A stretch of 5,948 nt of DNA, taken from contig CAZKON010000041.1 of NCBI GenBank assembly GCA_964554415.1, positions 1 through 5,948 of the forward strand, written 5' to 3'. Shown here piece by piece: positions 1 to 5,710 of the stretch. Each line of letters begins with the position of its first letter. Position 1 is the stretch's first letter. A program made the translations under genes and the position numbers. The notes beneath the pieces were generated by a model, which did not search any database, had not been told where the DNA came from, and worked only from the letters and a program-made list of their open reading frames with translations. The DNA comes from JAGVXD01 sp964554415. Its GTDB lineage: Archaea; Nanobdellota; Nanobdellia; Pacearchaeales; GW2011-AR1.

Positions 1-1
1 T

Positions 2-55
2 TCGCCTCTGGAAGAAACATCAACTTCTGAATCAGAAGATGTAAAATCTGAATAA
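2..55 (+). CDS. C-terminal tail of an unidentified protein (5' end outside window)
   Basis: The frame beginning at base 2 is open from the window edge for 17 codons, reading SPLEETSTSESEDVKSE, and ends in TAA at 53-55. The other two + frames do not offer a better tail. The peptide is rich in Ser, Thr and Glu, which suits a disordered acidic C-terminus of a larger protein. It lies immediately before a hairpin-rich region and converges on the minus-strand gene ending at 274. No family can be assigned from so few residues, and chance openness of a short frame cannot be excluded. Confidence 0.45.
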   Translation, partial: SPLEETSTSESEDVKSE

Positions 56-188
56 AGAGATTTCCTAAGCCTTCGCTACATCAAGATTCTGGCAATCGAA
101 TCTTGAGTGCCGTCAAGGTTTGGAAAACCTTGAGGTCCCCACAGCAAGCTGATGGGGTATTACGCTCGGCTTCGAGACGGAAATCTCT
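56..188. repeat. Multi-hairpin palindromic element closed by a 10-bp outer inverted repeat
   Basis: AGAGATTTCC (56-65) is the exact reverse complement of GGAAATCTCT (179-188). Between these arms lie four smaller hairpins: TCAAGATTC/GAATCTTGA (81-89/98-106); TCAAGGTTT/AAACCTTGA (113-121/125-133); CCCCA+CAGC/GCTG+TGGGG (137-145/148-157, one bulged A); and CTCG/CGAG around 164-175. All pairings were read directly. The first two hairpins share the base TCAAG/CTTGA but have different, still complementary tips. The element fills most of the gap between two convergent genes. It could be a mobile palindromic element, a bidirectional terminator, or a structured RNA; I infer the first. Confidence 0.7.
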
Positions 189-224
189 AATTTCAAACTG
201 GCGCAGCAAGCTGAGGGGTATTAC
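142..224 (+). repeat. Direct repeat pair, CAGCAAGCTGA-GGGGTATTAC type
   Basis: Bases 142-163 and 204-224 are the same sequence except for one extra T in the first copy (CAGCAAGCTGA, optional T, GGGGTATTAC). Each copy starts with a small hairpin, CAGC-AA-GCTG. The copies are separated by 40 bases. The first sits inside the outer arms of the 56-188 element and the second in the loop of the 190-238 hairpin. This points to duplication of one module between neighbouring palindromic elements. Confidence 0.7.
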
Positions 225-238
225 ACCCAGTTTGAAAT
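190..238. repeat. 12-bp inverted repeat enclosing a repeat module
   Basis: ATTTCAAACTGG (190-201) pairs perfectly with CCAGTTTGAAAT (227-238). The 25-base loop holds the second copy of the CAGCAAGCTGA/GGGGTATTAC repeat. It follows the 56-188 element after one base and repeats its design: an outer stem unique to the locus around a shared inner module. Confidence 0.7.
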
Positions 239-275
239 AAAGAAATTGCTTAAAATCCCTAAAAAGAATTTCTTT
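239..275 (-). terminator. Probable T-rich terminator/hairpin behind the 274-1191 gene
   Basis: AAAGAAATT (239-247) and AATTTCTTT (267-275) form a 9-bp inverted repeat whose right arm overlaps the TAA stop (274-276) of the minus-strand gene. Read on the minus strand, the stretch after the stop contains TTCTTTTTAGGG and further runs of T. Archaeal RNA polymerase commonly terminates in such T-rich tracts without needing a hairpin. The position right after the stop supports termination, but the exact end cannot be read from sequence. Confidence 0.5.
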
Positions 276-1191
276 ACCCTAACGATTCTTCATCTTCGTT
301 TTGTGCTGAAGCATCGGCGCGCGCATAATCTGCGAAGGTTGGACCTTTATACTTGACTTTTCCGCTCTGGGCAGCATAAACTGTTCCGTAAAACTTTTCG
401 CGCTCAAGTATTGAGAGACCGTTATCTTTTTCAGGTTTCTTGATGCTCTTGATTGTGTCTCTAGCTATATCAGTGACGTCTCGTCCTCTTGCCTTCTTGA
501 TATCAGTATATTCTTTCTCTTTGTCTTTTACCTGAGCTTCAATACCTGGCTTCGCATACTTTGTCGTCGTATCTGGCCGATGGTTGCGCGCAAAAGCTCG
601 TGCAGCGAATGCTTTTGCCAGTTGCTGAACATCATCGCTGAAACCAGTAAGAAGCTCTTTTTCAGCTTCAGCATAACCTCTGACTGCGGCTCTTACTATT
701 ATATTTCTCTCGTGCTGATTCCTTGGTTCTTTAGTTTTGCTATAATGTTCTGAAAACTCTTCGTATCGCATATATTCATTATACTTTGCTACGATTTCAT
801 GATCTTTTTCAGCTATTCTGCTGCTGATCTCACGCGTAACAAGAAGTATTCCCAGAGTCTTATCATCTATCTTGTTATCAACAATATCCTCAAGATTTCC
901 GTCCATTGCCTGCATAGCTTTCTCCTGCGCAATCTTTGTACCCATCTGAGTGCCTATCTGAATAATCTCATTTTGCTCTTCATCTGATAACTGTTCAAAA
1001 TTAGCAGGGACTAAGTCCTTAGTTAAAGGGTTTGAACGTAAATGTTCTAAAGCATATTCTCTAAGCTTCTTAGAAGCTGCTTGAGGAGCAATGCCCCCTT
1101 TTGCTTCCTGAGCAAGAGTTGTTACATCCTCTCTTTCTTTCATTCCTTTAAGGAATGTCTTGTAGTGATTTGGCTTTTGTTCTTTAGACAT
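274..1191 (-). CDS. Hypothetical charged, helical protein (305 aa)
   Basis: I do not recognise this protein. It is soluble-looking, with no signal peptide or membrane segment. It is rich in Lys, Glu and Asp, with long stretches expected to be helical (for example around residues 30-55, 70-145 and 160-205). A basic segment with several KK/RGR motifs lies near residues 220-255, and the acidic tail ends in NEDEESLG. The start is chosen at ATG 1191 (MSKEQKP) rather than the in-frame TTG at 1209, because a TTTAAATA box begins exactly 29 nt upstream, the spacing seen before four other genes here. It is transcribed divergently from the 1292 gene from a mirror-image promoter pair. The mixed acidic and basic character could suit a protein- or nucleic-acid-binding role, but that is a guess. 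Confidence 0.8.
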   Translation of the reverse strand: MSKEQKPNHYKTFLKGMKEREDVTTLAQEAKGGIAPQAASKKLREYALEHLRSNPLTKDLVPANFEQLSDEEQNEIIQIGTQMGTKIAQEKAMQAMDGNLEDIVDNKIDDKTLGILLVTREISSRIAEKDHEIVAKYNEYMRYEEFSEHYSKTKEPRNQHERNIIVRAAVRGYAEAEKELLTGFSDDVQQLAKAFAARAFARNHRPDTTTKYAKPGIEAQVKDKEKEYTDIKKARGRDVTDIARDTIKSIKKPEKDNGLSILEREKFYGTVYAAQSGKVKYKGPTFADYARADASAQNEDEESLG

Positions 1192-1212
1192 ACTTTCTTT
1201 AGAAATCAAGAG

Positions 1213-1220
1213 TATTTAAA
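1213..1220 (-). promoter_or_regulatory. TATA box (TTTAAATA) of the 274-1191 gene
   Basis: TTTAAATA on the minus strand begins at 1220, 29 nt before the A of ATG 1191, and is preceded by purine-rich AAAAGA, suitable as a BRE. Transcription starting about 25 bases from the box centre would begin at the ATG, so the mRNA is probably leaderless. Confidence 0.7.
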
Positions 1221-1262
1221 TCTTTTGGTTGTTGTATCTATAGGGTAGTAACAATAGAAACA

Positions 1263-1270
1263 TTTAAATA
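1263..1270 (+). promoter_or_regulatory. TATA box (TTTAAATA) of the 1292-1936 gene
   Basis: TTTAAATA starts at 1263, exactly 29 nt before ATG 1292, and follows purine-rich GAAACA, which could serve as a BRE. The earlier ATG at 1286 would be only 23 nt from the box and is probably not transcribed. Confidence 0.7.
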
Positions 1271-1291
1271 CTTAGACTCGCACGTATGTGC

Positions 1292-1936
1292 ATGGAAACG
1301 TACTATCGTCGAGAGCAAGAAAACTCCTTAGTAGATATAGTTCACTATGTACGTGACACCATTCAGCAAGAAATATGGAATAAATCCGTAAAATTGAGAG
1401 AGTTCGCTGAAATCAGTCCAGATAGTTATCTATGGACAAGATTTCTTAACAAACAATTTACTGATGTTCCTGTAGGTTCTCTCATGCTTAGCGAAGCATT
1501 ATTTCTTGCACAGGAAAGAGACTGGAATATAATTGGAAGAGCAGAGAAAGACGAGAGATATTTGCAGAGTACGCAGGCGAATCATAACCTAATATTACAG
1601 AAAAAAAGGAAAAGATTGCAAGAAATGAGAAGTATGTTTGAAAATACGCTTCGCCAAAAAGATACCAGATGGAAACAAGAGTATGACATATGGGAGCTGG
1701 ATGTTTTTGTGCCAGTATTCAGACTTACGCGCGATGAAGAAGAAGCATATATCTCTTGGTTCAACGAGGTATATACTTTGCATAGCGGAAAAAAACAGAC
1801 ATCTCTCCGGGAAAATCTAGTTCTGGATCGTGCAAACACTAACGAACCATTGGAAATCAATCAGGTTTTGTTTTATAATCCGAGTCTGGACTTAGATATA
1901 CGCCAGCGCATTAAAGTAAAAAGATTCTGGAGATAA
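1292..1936 (+). CDS. Hypothetical protein with possible helix-turn-helix and coiled-coil segment (214 aa)
   Basis: I do not recognise this protein. Residues about 33-75 (KLREFAEIS, TRFLNKQFTDVPVGSL) look faintly like a Cro/XRE-type helix-turn-helix: a helix, a turn, then an R-F-L-N helix like those that follow in such repressors. The resemblance is weak. Residues about 96-130 are a highly charged Lys/Arg/Glu helix that could form a coiled coil. The C-terminal 80 residues are mixed and end in basic RQRIKVKRFWR. There is no signal peptide or membrane segment. ATG 1292 (METYY) is preferred to ATG 1286 (MCMET) because of the 29-nt spacing from its TATA box. It diverges from the 274-1191 gene, and a shared function of the two is possible but unproven. 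Confidence 0.75.
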   Translation: METYYRREQENSLVDIVHYVRDTIQQEIWNKSVKLREFAEISPDSYLWTRFLNKQFTDVPVGSLMLSEALFLAQERDWNIIGRAEKDERYLQSTQANHNLILQKKRKRLQEMRSMFENTLRQKDTRWKQEYDIWELDVFVPVFRLTRDEEEAYISWFNEVYTLHSGKKQTSLRENLVLDRANTNEPLEINQVLFYNPSLDLDIRQRIKVKRFWR

Positions 1937-2060
1937 TCCAAGTGACTTTCACACTTTGCACAATTGTCAACTGGCACGCAAAATACGCTTAATTAATTCG
2001 TTTATCCATAAGCTTCAACTGCGCTCGTCGCATCGCGTAAAGAAGGAATGTCTTATTTTA
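1937..2060. other. Intergenic stretch without recognisable gene
   Basis: Between the stop of the 214-aa gene and the palindromic element at 2061 I see no coding frame, tRNA or clear promoter. A short GC-rich patch near 2019-2037 (GCGCTCGTCGCATCGCG) recalls the GGCGCTCGTT and GGCGCATCGTT arms of the element inside the PEP-synthase-like gene and may be a remnant of it. T-rich TCTTATTTTA (2051-2060) could end the plus-strand transcript. Confidence 0.4.
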
Positions 2061-2156
2061 CATGTCGGGAATTGCGCATGCGCACGCTCCCTGCCTTCAG
2101 AAACCTTCGGTTTCTGACAGCCGTCAAGAATGCGAACTCAGAGCATTCTTGAGGTC
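2061..2156. repeat. Palindromic element overlapping the 3' end of the PEP-synthase-like gene
   Basis: Three consecutive structures are visible. The first is a GGGA/TCCC stem (2067-2070/2088-2091) around the perfect 10-bp palindrome GCGCATGCGC (2074-2083). The second is TCAGAAACC/GGTTTCTGA (2097-2105/2109-2117), whose tip has the form C-TTCG-G. The third is TCAAGAATGC/GCATTCTTGA (2124-2133/2143-2152) with a 9-base loop. The outer bases GCCGTCAAG and CTTGAGGTC of the third hairpin (2120-2128, 2148-2156) are identical to those at 109-117 and 129-137, while the tips differ. The opening CATGTCGGG and the later CGCTCCC also recur in the element at 3418-3467. This marks a dispersed family. Confidence 0.7.
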
Positions 2157-4139
2157 AGTGGGTGGTTCTCTATATGGTTCTGGCCAATGTAGGTCTGTTC
2201 CCAAAAGGTGCGCTAAATACGATGCGTGAGAAAGTGATGCACTGTAAGCATACACCCCATGTCCTTCTAGCATCTCCAATTGACTTGGGGAGAGCTGTAA
2301 GCCTTGAGGCAAGAGGACGCTGACTTGTATATCTGCCCTTTCAGCCTGCTTATGTACGTACTTAAGAGCAGTTAATATTGCCGGAGAAAACATCTCTTGT
2401 TCGCGCGCGTCTGTTCTTTTACCTAAAAGGTGACGCGCCACTGAAGTCATGTCAAATTCAATATGCGCAACTCCTGCATCACAGAACTTCCCTATTAGTT
2501 GTACGGCCGCCGGAGTGTCTATGCTAATCCCAAACCTTACTCTATCTGGAATGTCCATAGTACGCGCCAATCCCTTAACATCTAAAAAATGATGTACATC
2601 TGTCACGTGAGGTACGAGAACAGTCATTGTTGCATGTTGCGGGGAGATTGACGCAAGACGTTTTACTGCCCCCAAGCTTTTGTATATATGCACTGCTCTG
2701 ACGCTGCTCAGATTTCCGGGTAAAATAAGTGTGACAGGTGCAATTTGCACCAGAGTTGCCAGTGCATGGAATGTTTCATCCCTGCTCTCGCCTGAAGCTA
2801 TTATATGATAAGTTACCGGAGTATTGCCCTGCATGAAACCAATATACCCTGTTCCGACTGTTGCAGGGTTTGCTGCAATTGGTATGGGAAATGACCCTGC
2901 GGCGGGTGGTGTTCTTTCTGGTTCTTGTGCTCCGCTTGAAAGTGCCGAGGTTATTGATTCCTTTACGTCTGGTATTATTTGTGCTGTTTCTATTGGAAGA
3001 TTATAAGGCTTGCAGCTTAAAATATATAGTTCACCTCTTGTTAAGGCAAATGCTATGCGCTGCTTCTCTTCGAAAACTGCAGTAATCATCTCGCCTATCT
3101 TTGCAAGCTTTTGAGCATCTACTGCAGTCAGTAATTGCTGTTGTCTTCTGTTTTCAGTAAGCTGCACTATGATGTTTTTGCCAGAAGCATCACGCGTCAT
3201 GGCATGCTCTTTTTTCCCAATATACACCTTATTTAGAATCATCATATCGTGCTCTTTTTTTACCTCATAACGGTCTGGTTCGACATCCCCTTTTGATAAT
3301 AATACCCCCAGACCCCAGACTGCTTCAATAAGATAGCCTTCGCCTTTTTGCATAATGAAACCTGATATATCTGCATCAATCATTTTTTGAACTATGACGG
3401 AAGTCATCGGCAACTCTTCATGTCGGGGATCGACGGAAACCCCAGCTTTTAAGCTGGGGTCGCTCCCCGAGCATCCAAAAAACGAGCGCCTCTGCCAAAC
3501 CCCACTCCGCCGAAGGCGGATTTGCCCGAAGGGCAAACCTTCAGGGTGGGGTGGCGCATCGTTTTTTTGATTTCCATACGCAGACAGGATGCGAAGTTGC
3601 TTTGGTGTGACAAGAGATTGATAACATGTCTTGACTGCTTTCAGTACATTCTCTATTCCTTTAACATTCATAATCCCAGGCAATATGCCTGACTTATCCT
3701 CATGAACTAATGAACTGCGCACTGCAACAAAAGGAGGTTCGTATGAATTCTTTAGGATTGTGAATGCGCTTGCCTTCGCGGCGCTAAGTTGAGTTTGGTC
3801 TGTATTAAGAATCTCATACGCTTCCTGCACTGCTTCTTCGAAGACATTGGAGAATTTACCTGCAGCAATGAGGCGCGATAGCTGTTCAGAAAGAAGCGAG
3901 AGCTCATCGTCGCTCATTTTTGCTACACGCAGCGCTGCATTCTGAACTTCCGATAAAATCTTGTTCTCTGCGAGGAATGCCCGGCAAGCCTTTGTCGTCA
4001 GGACAAATCCTGCAGGGACAGAGAATTTCTTTTGATAGAGAATACTGAGATGCCTGCCCTGAATGCCAATCATCGGCACCTCTGATATCTTAGATTCAGA
4101 GAACCATTTGATTACATTCTCACCCTCTTCTTCCGGCAT
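2124..4139 (-). CDS. Divergent phosphoenolpyruvate synthase-like protein, probable pseudoenzyme (671 aa)
   Basis: Residues 8-380 match the ATP-binding (PPDK_N) domain of PEP synthase/pyruvate phosphate dikinase: IKWFSE, FSVPAGFVLTT (39-49), VAVRSS (138-143), VIVQKMIDADISGF (248-261), IEAVWGLG (271-278) and LYILSCKP (371-378). Residues about 500-650 resemble the C-terminal TIM barrel (VLVPHVTDV, GISIDTPAA). Between them there is no phosphohistidine domain and no GG-x-TSHAAI motif. Family ATP-site residues are also replaced: the GGK lysine is Q27, DIEW reads RIAF (361-364) and the LQ-x-RP glutamine is Ser. Arg141 is kept. The SICGQ-type catalytic cysteine region reads VSVLLPQG. Synthesis of PEP is therefore unlikely; a regulatory or binding role is my inference. 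Residues about 192-241 come from an inserted palindromic element and the last 11 from another. ATG 4139 lies 29 nt after a TATA-like box. Confidence 0.85.
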   Translation of the reverse strand: MPEEEGENVIKWFSESKISEVPMIGIQGRHLSILYQKKFSVPAGFVLTTKACRAFLAENKILSEVQNAALRVAKMSDDELSLLSEQLSRLIAAGKFSNVFEEAVQEAYEILNTDQTQLSAAKASAFTILKNSYEPPFVAVRSSLVHEDKSGILPGIMNVKGIENVLKAVKTCYQSLVTPKQLRILSAYGNQKNDAPPHPEGLPFGQIRLRRSGVWQRRSFFGCSGSDPSLKAGVSVDPRHEELPMTSVIVQKMIDADISGFIMQKGEGYLIEAVWGLGVLLSKGDVEPDRYEVKKEHDMMILNKVYIGKKEHAMTRDASGKNIIVQLTENRRQQQLLTAVDAQKLAKIGEMITAVFEEKQRIAFALTRGELYILSCKPYNLPIETAQIIPDVKESITSALSSGAQEPERTPPAAGSFPIPIAANPATVGTGYIGFMQGNTPVTYHIIASGESRDETFHALATLVQIAPVTLILPGNLSSVRAVHIYKSLGAVKRLASISPQHATMTVLVPHVTDVHHFLDVKGLARTMDIPDRVRFGISIDTPAAVQLIGKFCDAGVAHIEFDMTSVARHLLGKRTDAREQEMFSPAILTALKYVHKQAERADIQVSVLLPQGLQLSPSQLEMLEGHGVYAYSASLSHASYLAHLLGTDLHWPEPYREPPTDLKNALSSHS
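3418..3567. repeat. Palindromic element inserted in frame in the PEP-synthase-like gene
   Basis: Two adjacent structured modules are seen. Module one has TCGGGGA/TCCCCGA (3423-3429/3464-3470) outside ACCCCAGCTT/AAGCTGGGGT (3439-3448/3451-3460). Module two has a 14-bp outer stem (3477-3490 with 3553-3567, one bulged A), then ACCCCAC/GTGGGGT (3499-3505/3546-3552). It encloses TCCGCC/GGCGGA (3506-3511/3515-3520), TTTGCCC/GGGCAAA (3521-3527/3531-3537) and CCT/AGG. Read on the coding (minus) strand, two tips are C-UUCG-G, a very stable tetraloop. The host frame stays open and the encoded residues (about 192-241, rich in Arg, Gly, Pro and Ser) have no counterpart in the PPDK_N family. The insert is about 150 bp, a multiple of three. 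In behaviour it resembles Rickettsia palindromic elements. Confidence 0.75.
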
Positions 4140-4160
4140 GTTCTCTATACAACAAAGGAG

Positions 4161-4168
4161 TTAATAAA
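4161..4168 (-). promoter_or_regulatory. TATA-like box (TTTATTAA) of the PEP-synthase-like gene
   Basis: TTTATTAA on the minus strand begins at 4168, exactly 29 nt before the A of ATG 4139, inside the 49-bp gap after uL16. The matching spacing suggests an independent leaderless promoter rather than only read-through from the ribosomal genes. Confidence 0.6.
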
Positions 4169-4188
4169 TCTAACTTCTTACATTAAAT

Positions 4189-4725
4189 TTAAGAAAGTCT
4201 CTCAAACAACACTCGTGCCGCGCAAGGAAGTTTGGCTTTAATATCTATAAGTGCTGCACGGGCAATGCGTGCTGATTTATCATTTGCGCATGCGATGAAG
4301 AAAATGTCCTGCCCAGGAATCACACGGGCAGCTCTGCCAACTACAACACCATAAGAATGGCTCATACCTGTTGAAAGCCTATCTGCGCCTGCGCCTGCAC
4401 TTAATTTGTTCTCCCTGAGCAAGTGATGAGGGTAAACTTTAATAGCCATATAGTATTGTCCTAACGCCTGCTCATCCATAATTTTTGTCATATACATACG
4501 GCATGCTTCAAGCGCATTGTCACGAACATTTACTTTTTCCAGTGCTTGCAAGCGAACGATGAATGTATGCTTGCCAGCACGATAATCCTGCATTGTCCCC
4601 TGATGGAACTTGACAATCTTGCTTGGCGGGACTGTCTTGATATATGACTTGCTCTTGTTTCTGGAGATTCTAGTAAACGGCCTCCCGCGTTTCTTGGAAT
4701 AAGCCATTGCTTTTCGGAGGGCCAT
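4189..4725 (-). CDS. rpl10e: Large-subunit ribosomal protein uL16 (archaeal L10e), 178 aa
   Basis: This is the archaeal/eukaryotic form of uL16, which lies near the peptidyl-transferase centre and the A-site tRNA in the 50S subunit. Family signatures are clear along the whole length: MALRKAMAYSKKRGRPFTR at the N-terminus, YIKTVPPSKIVKF, VRDNALEACRMYM, YYMAIKVYPHHLLRENK (with the conserved HHLLRENK), AGAGADRLSTGMSHSYG and the C-terminal AKLPCAARVLFERL. The length is normal for the family. The start overlaps the stop of eL33 as TAATG, and GGGAG lies 9 nt upstream (4735-4739), so translation is probably coupled. No TATA box lies 29 nt upstream, unlike the other genes. The N-terminal style (YSKKRGRPFTR, YIKTVPPSKIVKFH) is what I expect in DPANN archaea. 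Confidence 0.97.
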   Translation of the reverse strand: MALRKAMAYSKKRGRPFTRISRNKSKSYIKTVPPSKIVKFHQGTMQDYRAGKHTFIVRLQALEKVNVRDNALEACRMYMTKIMDEQALGQYYMAIKVYPHHLLRENKLSAGAGADRLSTGMSHSYGVVVGRAARVIPGQDIFFIACANDKSARIARAALIDIKAKLPCAARVLFERLS

Positions 4726-5027
4726 TATTTCTTGCTCCCTTTCTTCTCAGAGCTCTTTGGAGTACTTATACTCTCGCTAATTTCTACTTCATTTGTGATT
4801 GCCTGTCCTGGCAGTCCGCTCTCGAAAATAGCGCGAACCAATCCATTGTTTCCATGCGCTGCGCTGATTTTCCCTGTGATAATCTTTCCAGACTCACTCT
4901 TCCAGCTTACCTGTTTACCAACCATTTTCTGCGCCTCATCTCTATTCGAAGTGCCAACATCTAAAAGATAGTGCTTCTCATGAATTCTATGCCTCCCGCG
5001 GCGGAATTGTACTATAATACCATTCAT
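4725..5027 (-). CDS. rpl35ae: Large-subunit ribosomal protein eL33 (L35Ae), 100 aa
   Basis: This is a small beta-barrel protein of the archaeal/eukaryotic 60S-type subunit. The family pattern is visible in order: GIIVQFRRGR near the N-terminus, then HYLLDV, EAQKMVGKQVSW, GKI, the signature AHGNNGLVRAIFESGLPGQAI, and a final beta strand EVEI. After this comes a Lys/Ser-rich tail (SEKKGSKK) that is longer than in many archaeal members. Two ATGs are in tandem. The second (5027) is chosen because it is exactly 29 nt from the start of the TATA box; the first (5030) would add one Met. The gene leads a two-gene unit with uL16, joined by the TAATG overlap. Confidence 0.93.
   Translation of the reverse strand: MNGIIVQFRRGRHRIHEKHYLLDVGTSNRDEAQKMVGKQVSWKSESGKIITGKISAAHGNNGLVRAIFESGLPGQAITNEVEISESISTPKSSEKKGSKK
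4735..4739 (-). promoter_or_regulatory. Possible Shine-Dalgarno (GGGAG) for uL16
   Basis: GGGAG on the minus strand lies 9 nt before the uL16 ATG, within the last codons of eL33. In this window it is the only internal, non-leaderless start, where such a site would be needed. It also encodes Gly-Ser in the Lys-rich tail, so chance is possible. Confidence 0.45.
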
Positions 5028-5048
5028 CATACTGCTAGAAAAATGGGG

Positions 5049-5056
5049 TTTTTAAA
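5049..5056 (-). promoter_or_regulatory. TATA box (TTTAAAAA) of the eL33-uL16 unit
   Basis: TTTAAAAA on the minus strand begins at 5056, 29 nt before the A of ATG 5027. Predicted initiation coincides with the start codon, so the ribosomal mRNA is probably leaderless. Confidence 0.7.
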
Positions 5057-5122
5057 TCTGATGTCTTTGGGCAGTGTTAAGTTTCCGAGTGATTAATTAG
5101 CTGTTAAGTGTCGGGTGGTGGG

Positions 5123-5689
5123 TTATTTTCCGCTTAAATTTGTGTCTTGTTTATAATTCTTAATCCATCTCTTATAAATTTCATTATCTTCATTCCAATC
5201 AAAATGTATAGCCCATTCTACATTTTGATTATCTTTTACTGCTTCTTTTGTTCCATGAGCTTGTGAGGCACAAAGTTCTACTTCTTTATTCATTTCTGAT
5301 TTTGATAACTGAAAGTGTATAAGTTCATAATCATTTATAGCGTCTATTACAAAAAAGTGATAACCTGATAAACTTTGCCATAATCTTATTTGAACAAAAT
5401 TAGCACTTTTATTGCTGGTCGTTATTGTTGTAACTTTCACTTCAAAATACTGCCCCAAACTATTTTTAACATCTCCTTTATTCAATTTAGATGGTATTTT
5501 AGTCCATCCTAATTTTTTAAAGATATAATCTTGTATTCTCCCTCCAGATGACTGAGTAGTTAAAATTCTCATTTTCTTCATAAAGTTTTTCCAATCATCA
5601 TTAAAACCATACTCATTATCCTTTTGAGCTTCTTCTCGTATTGTATCAAGAATACTTATTGCCTTATCTATCTTTTCTTTACTAACCAT
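5123..5689 (-). CDS. Probable type II restriction endonuclease, PD-(D/E)XK fold (188 aa)
   Basis: It probably cuts the DNA sequence protected by the adjacent methyltransferase. The core reads KGDV (residues 71-74) and, after a short loop, FEVK (82-85); Asp73, Glu83 and Lys85 fit a PD-(D/E)XK nuclease site. NFVQIRLWQ (97-105) and FFVIDA follow, as in other small endonucleases where a Gln/Arg strand comes after the catalytic strand. AHGT (144-147) is a further motif I associate with restriction enzymes, from memory only. I cannot name the specificity. The start is set at ATG 5689 rather than TTG 5698 because a TATAAAAA box lies 29 nt upstream. GC content is clearly lower than in the ribosomal genes, which suggests acquisition. 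It follows the methylase by 24 bp on the same strand. Confidence 0.8.
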   Translation of the reverse strand: MVSKEKIDKAISILDTIREEAQKDNEYGFNDDWKNFMKKMRILTTQSSGGRIQDYIFKKLGWTKIPSKLNKGDVKNSLGQYFEVKVTTITTSNKSANFVQIRLWQSLSGYHFFVIDAINDYELIHFQLSKSEMNKEVELCASQAHGTKEAVKDNQNVEWAIHFDWNEDNEIYKRWIKNYKQDTNLSGK

Positions 5690-5710
5690 TAAATACAAGA
5701 GAAATTCTGT

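Larger units (their letters stand above)
1211..1272. promoter_or_regulatory. Mirror-image divergent promoter region
   Basis: AGTATTTAAAT (1211-1221) and ATTTAAATACT (1262-1272) are perfect 11-bp reverse complements. Each contains the TATA box for one of two divergent genes. Forty bases lie between the arms. The identity extends beyond the TATA core, so the two promoters probably share strength and perhaps a regulator. Confidence 0.65.

Noticed and set aside
142..224. Two near-identical 21-22-nt repeats with a 40-nt spacer, like a mini CRISPR
   Set aside because: Only two copies exist, the second has a deletion, and the spacer is taken up by arms of other inverted repeats; no cas-like gene is present.
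56..240. tRNA or C/D-box RNA gene in the hairpin block
   Set aside because: No cloverleaf with a T-loop or acceptor stem could be drawn, and a CTGATG resembling box C lacks a matching box D arrangement.
1582..1860. Minus-strand open frames opposite the 214-aa gene
   Set aside because: Ser/Phe-rich translations typical of antisense reading; no upstream signals.
2824..3085. Plus-strand open frames opposite the PEP-synthase-like gene
   Set aside because: No promoter, no recognisable product, and wholly inside a long coding frame on the other strand.
3418..3567. Frameshift or assembly artefact inside the PEP-synthase-like gene
   Set aside because: The frame is the same on both sides and the family alignment resumes directly, so an in-frame insertion explains it better.
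4707..4971. Plus-strand open frames opposite eL33
   Set aside because: They lie antisense to a confidently identified ribosomal protein, with no TATA box at the local spacing; they are shadow frames.
5690..5698. TTG start for the endonuclease giving three more residues
   Set aside because: The ATG at 5689 lies at the exact 29-nt distance from the TATA box; the TTG would be only 20 nt away.
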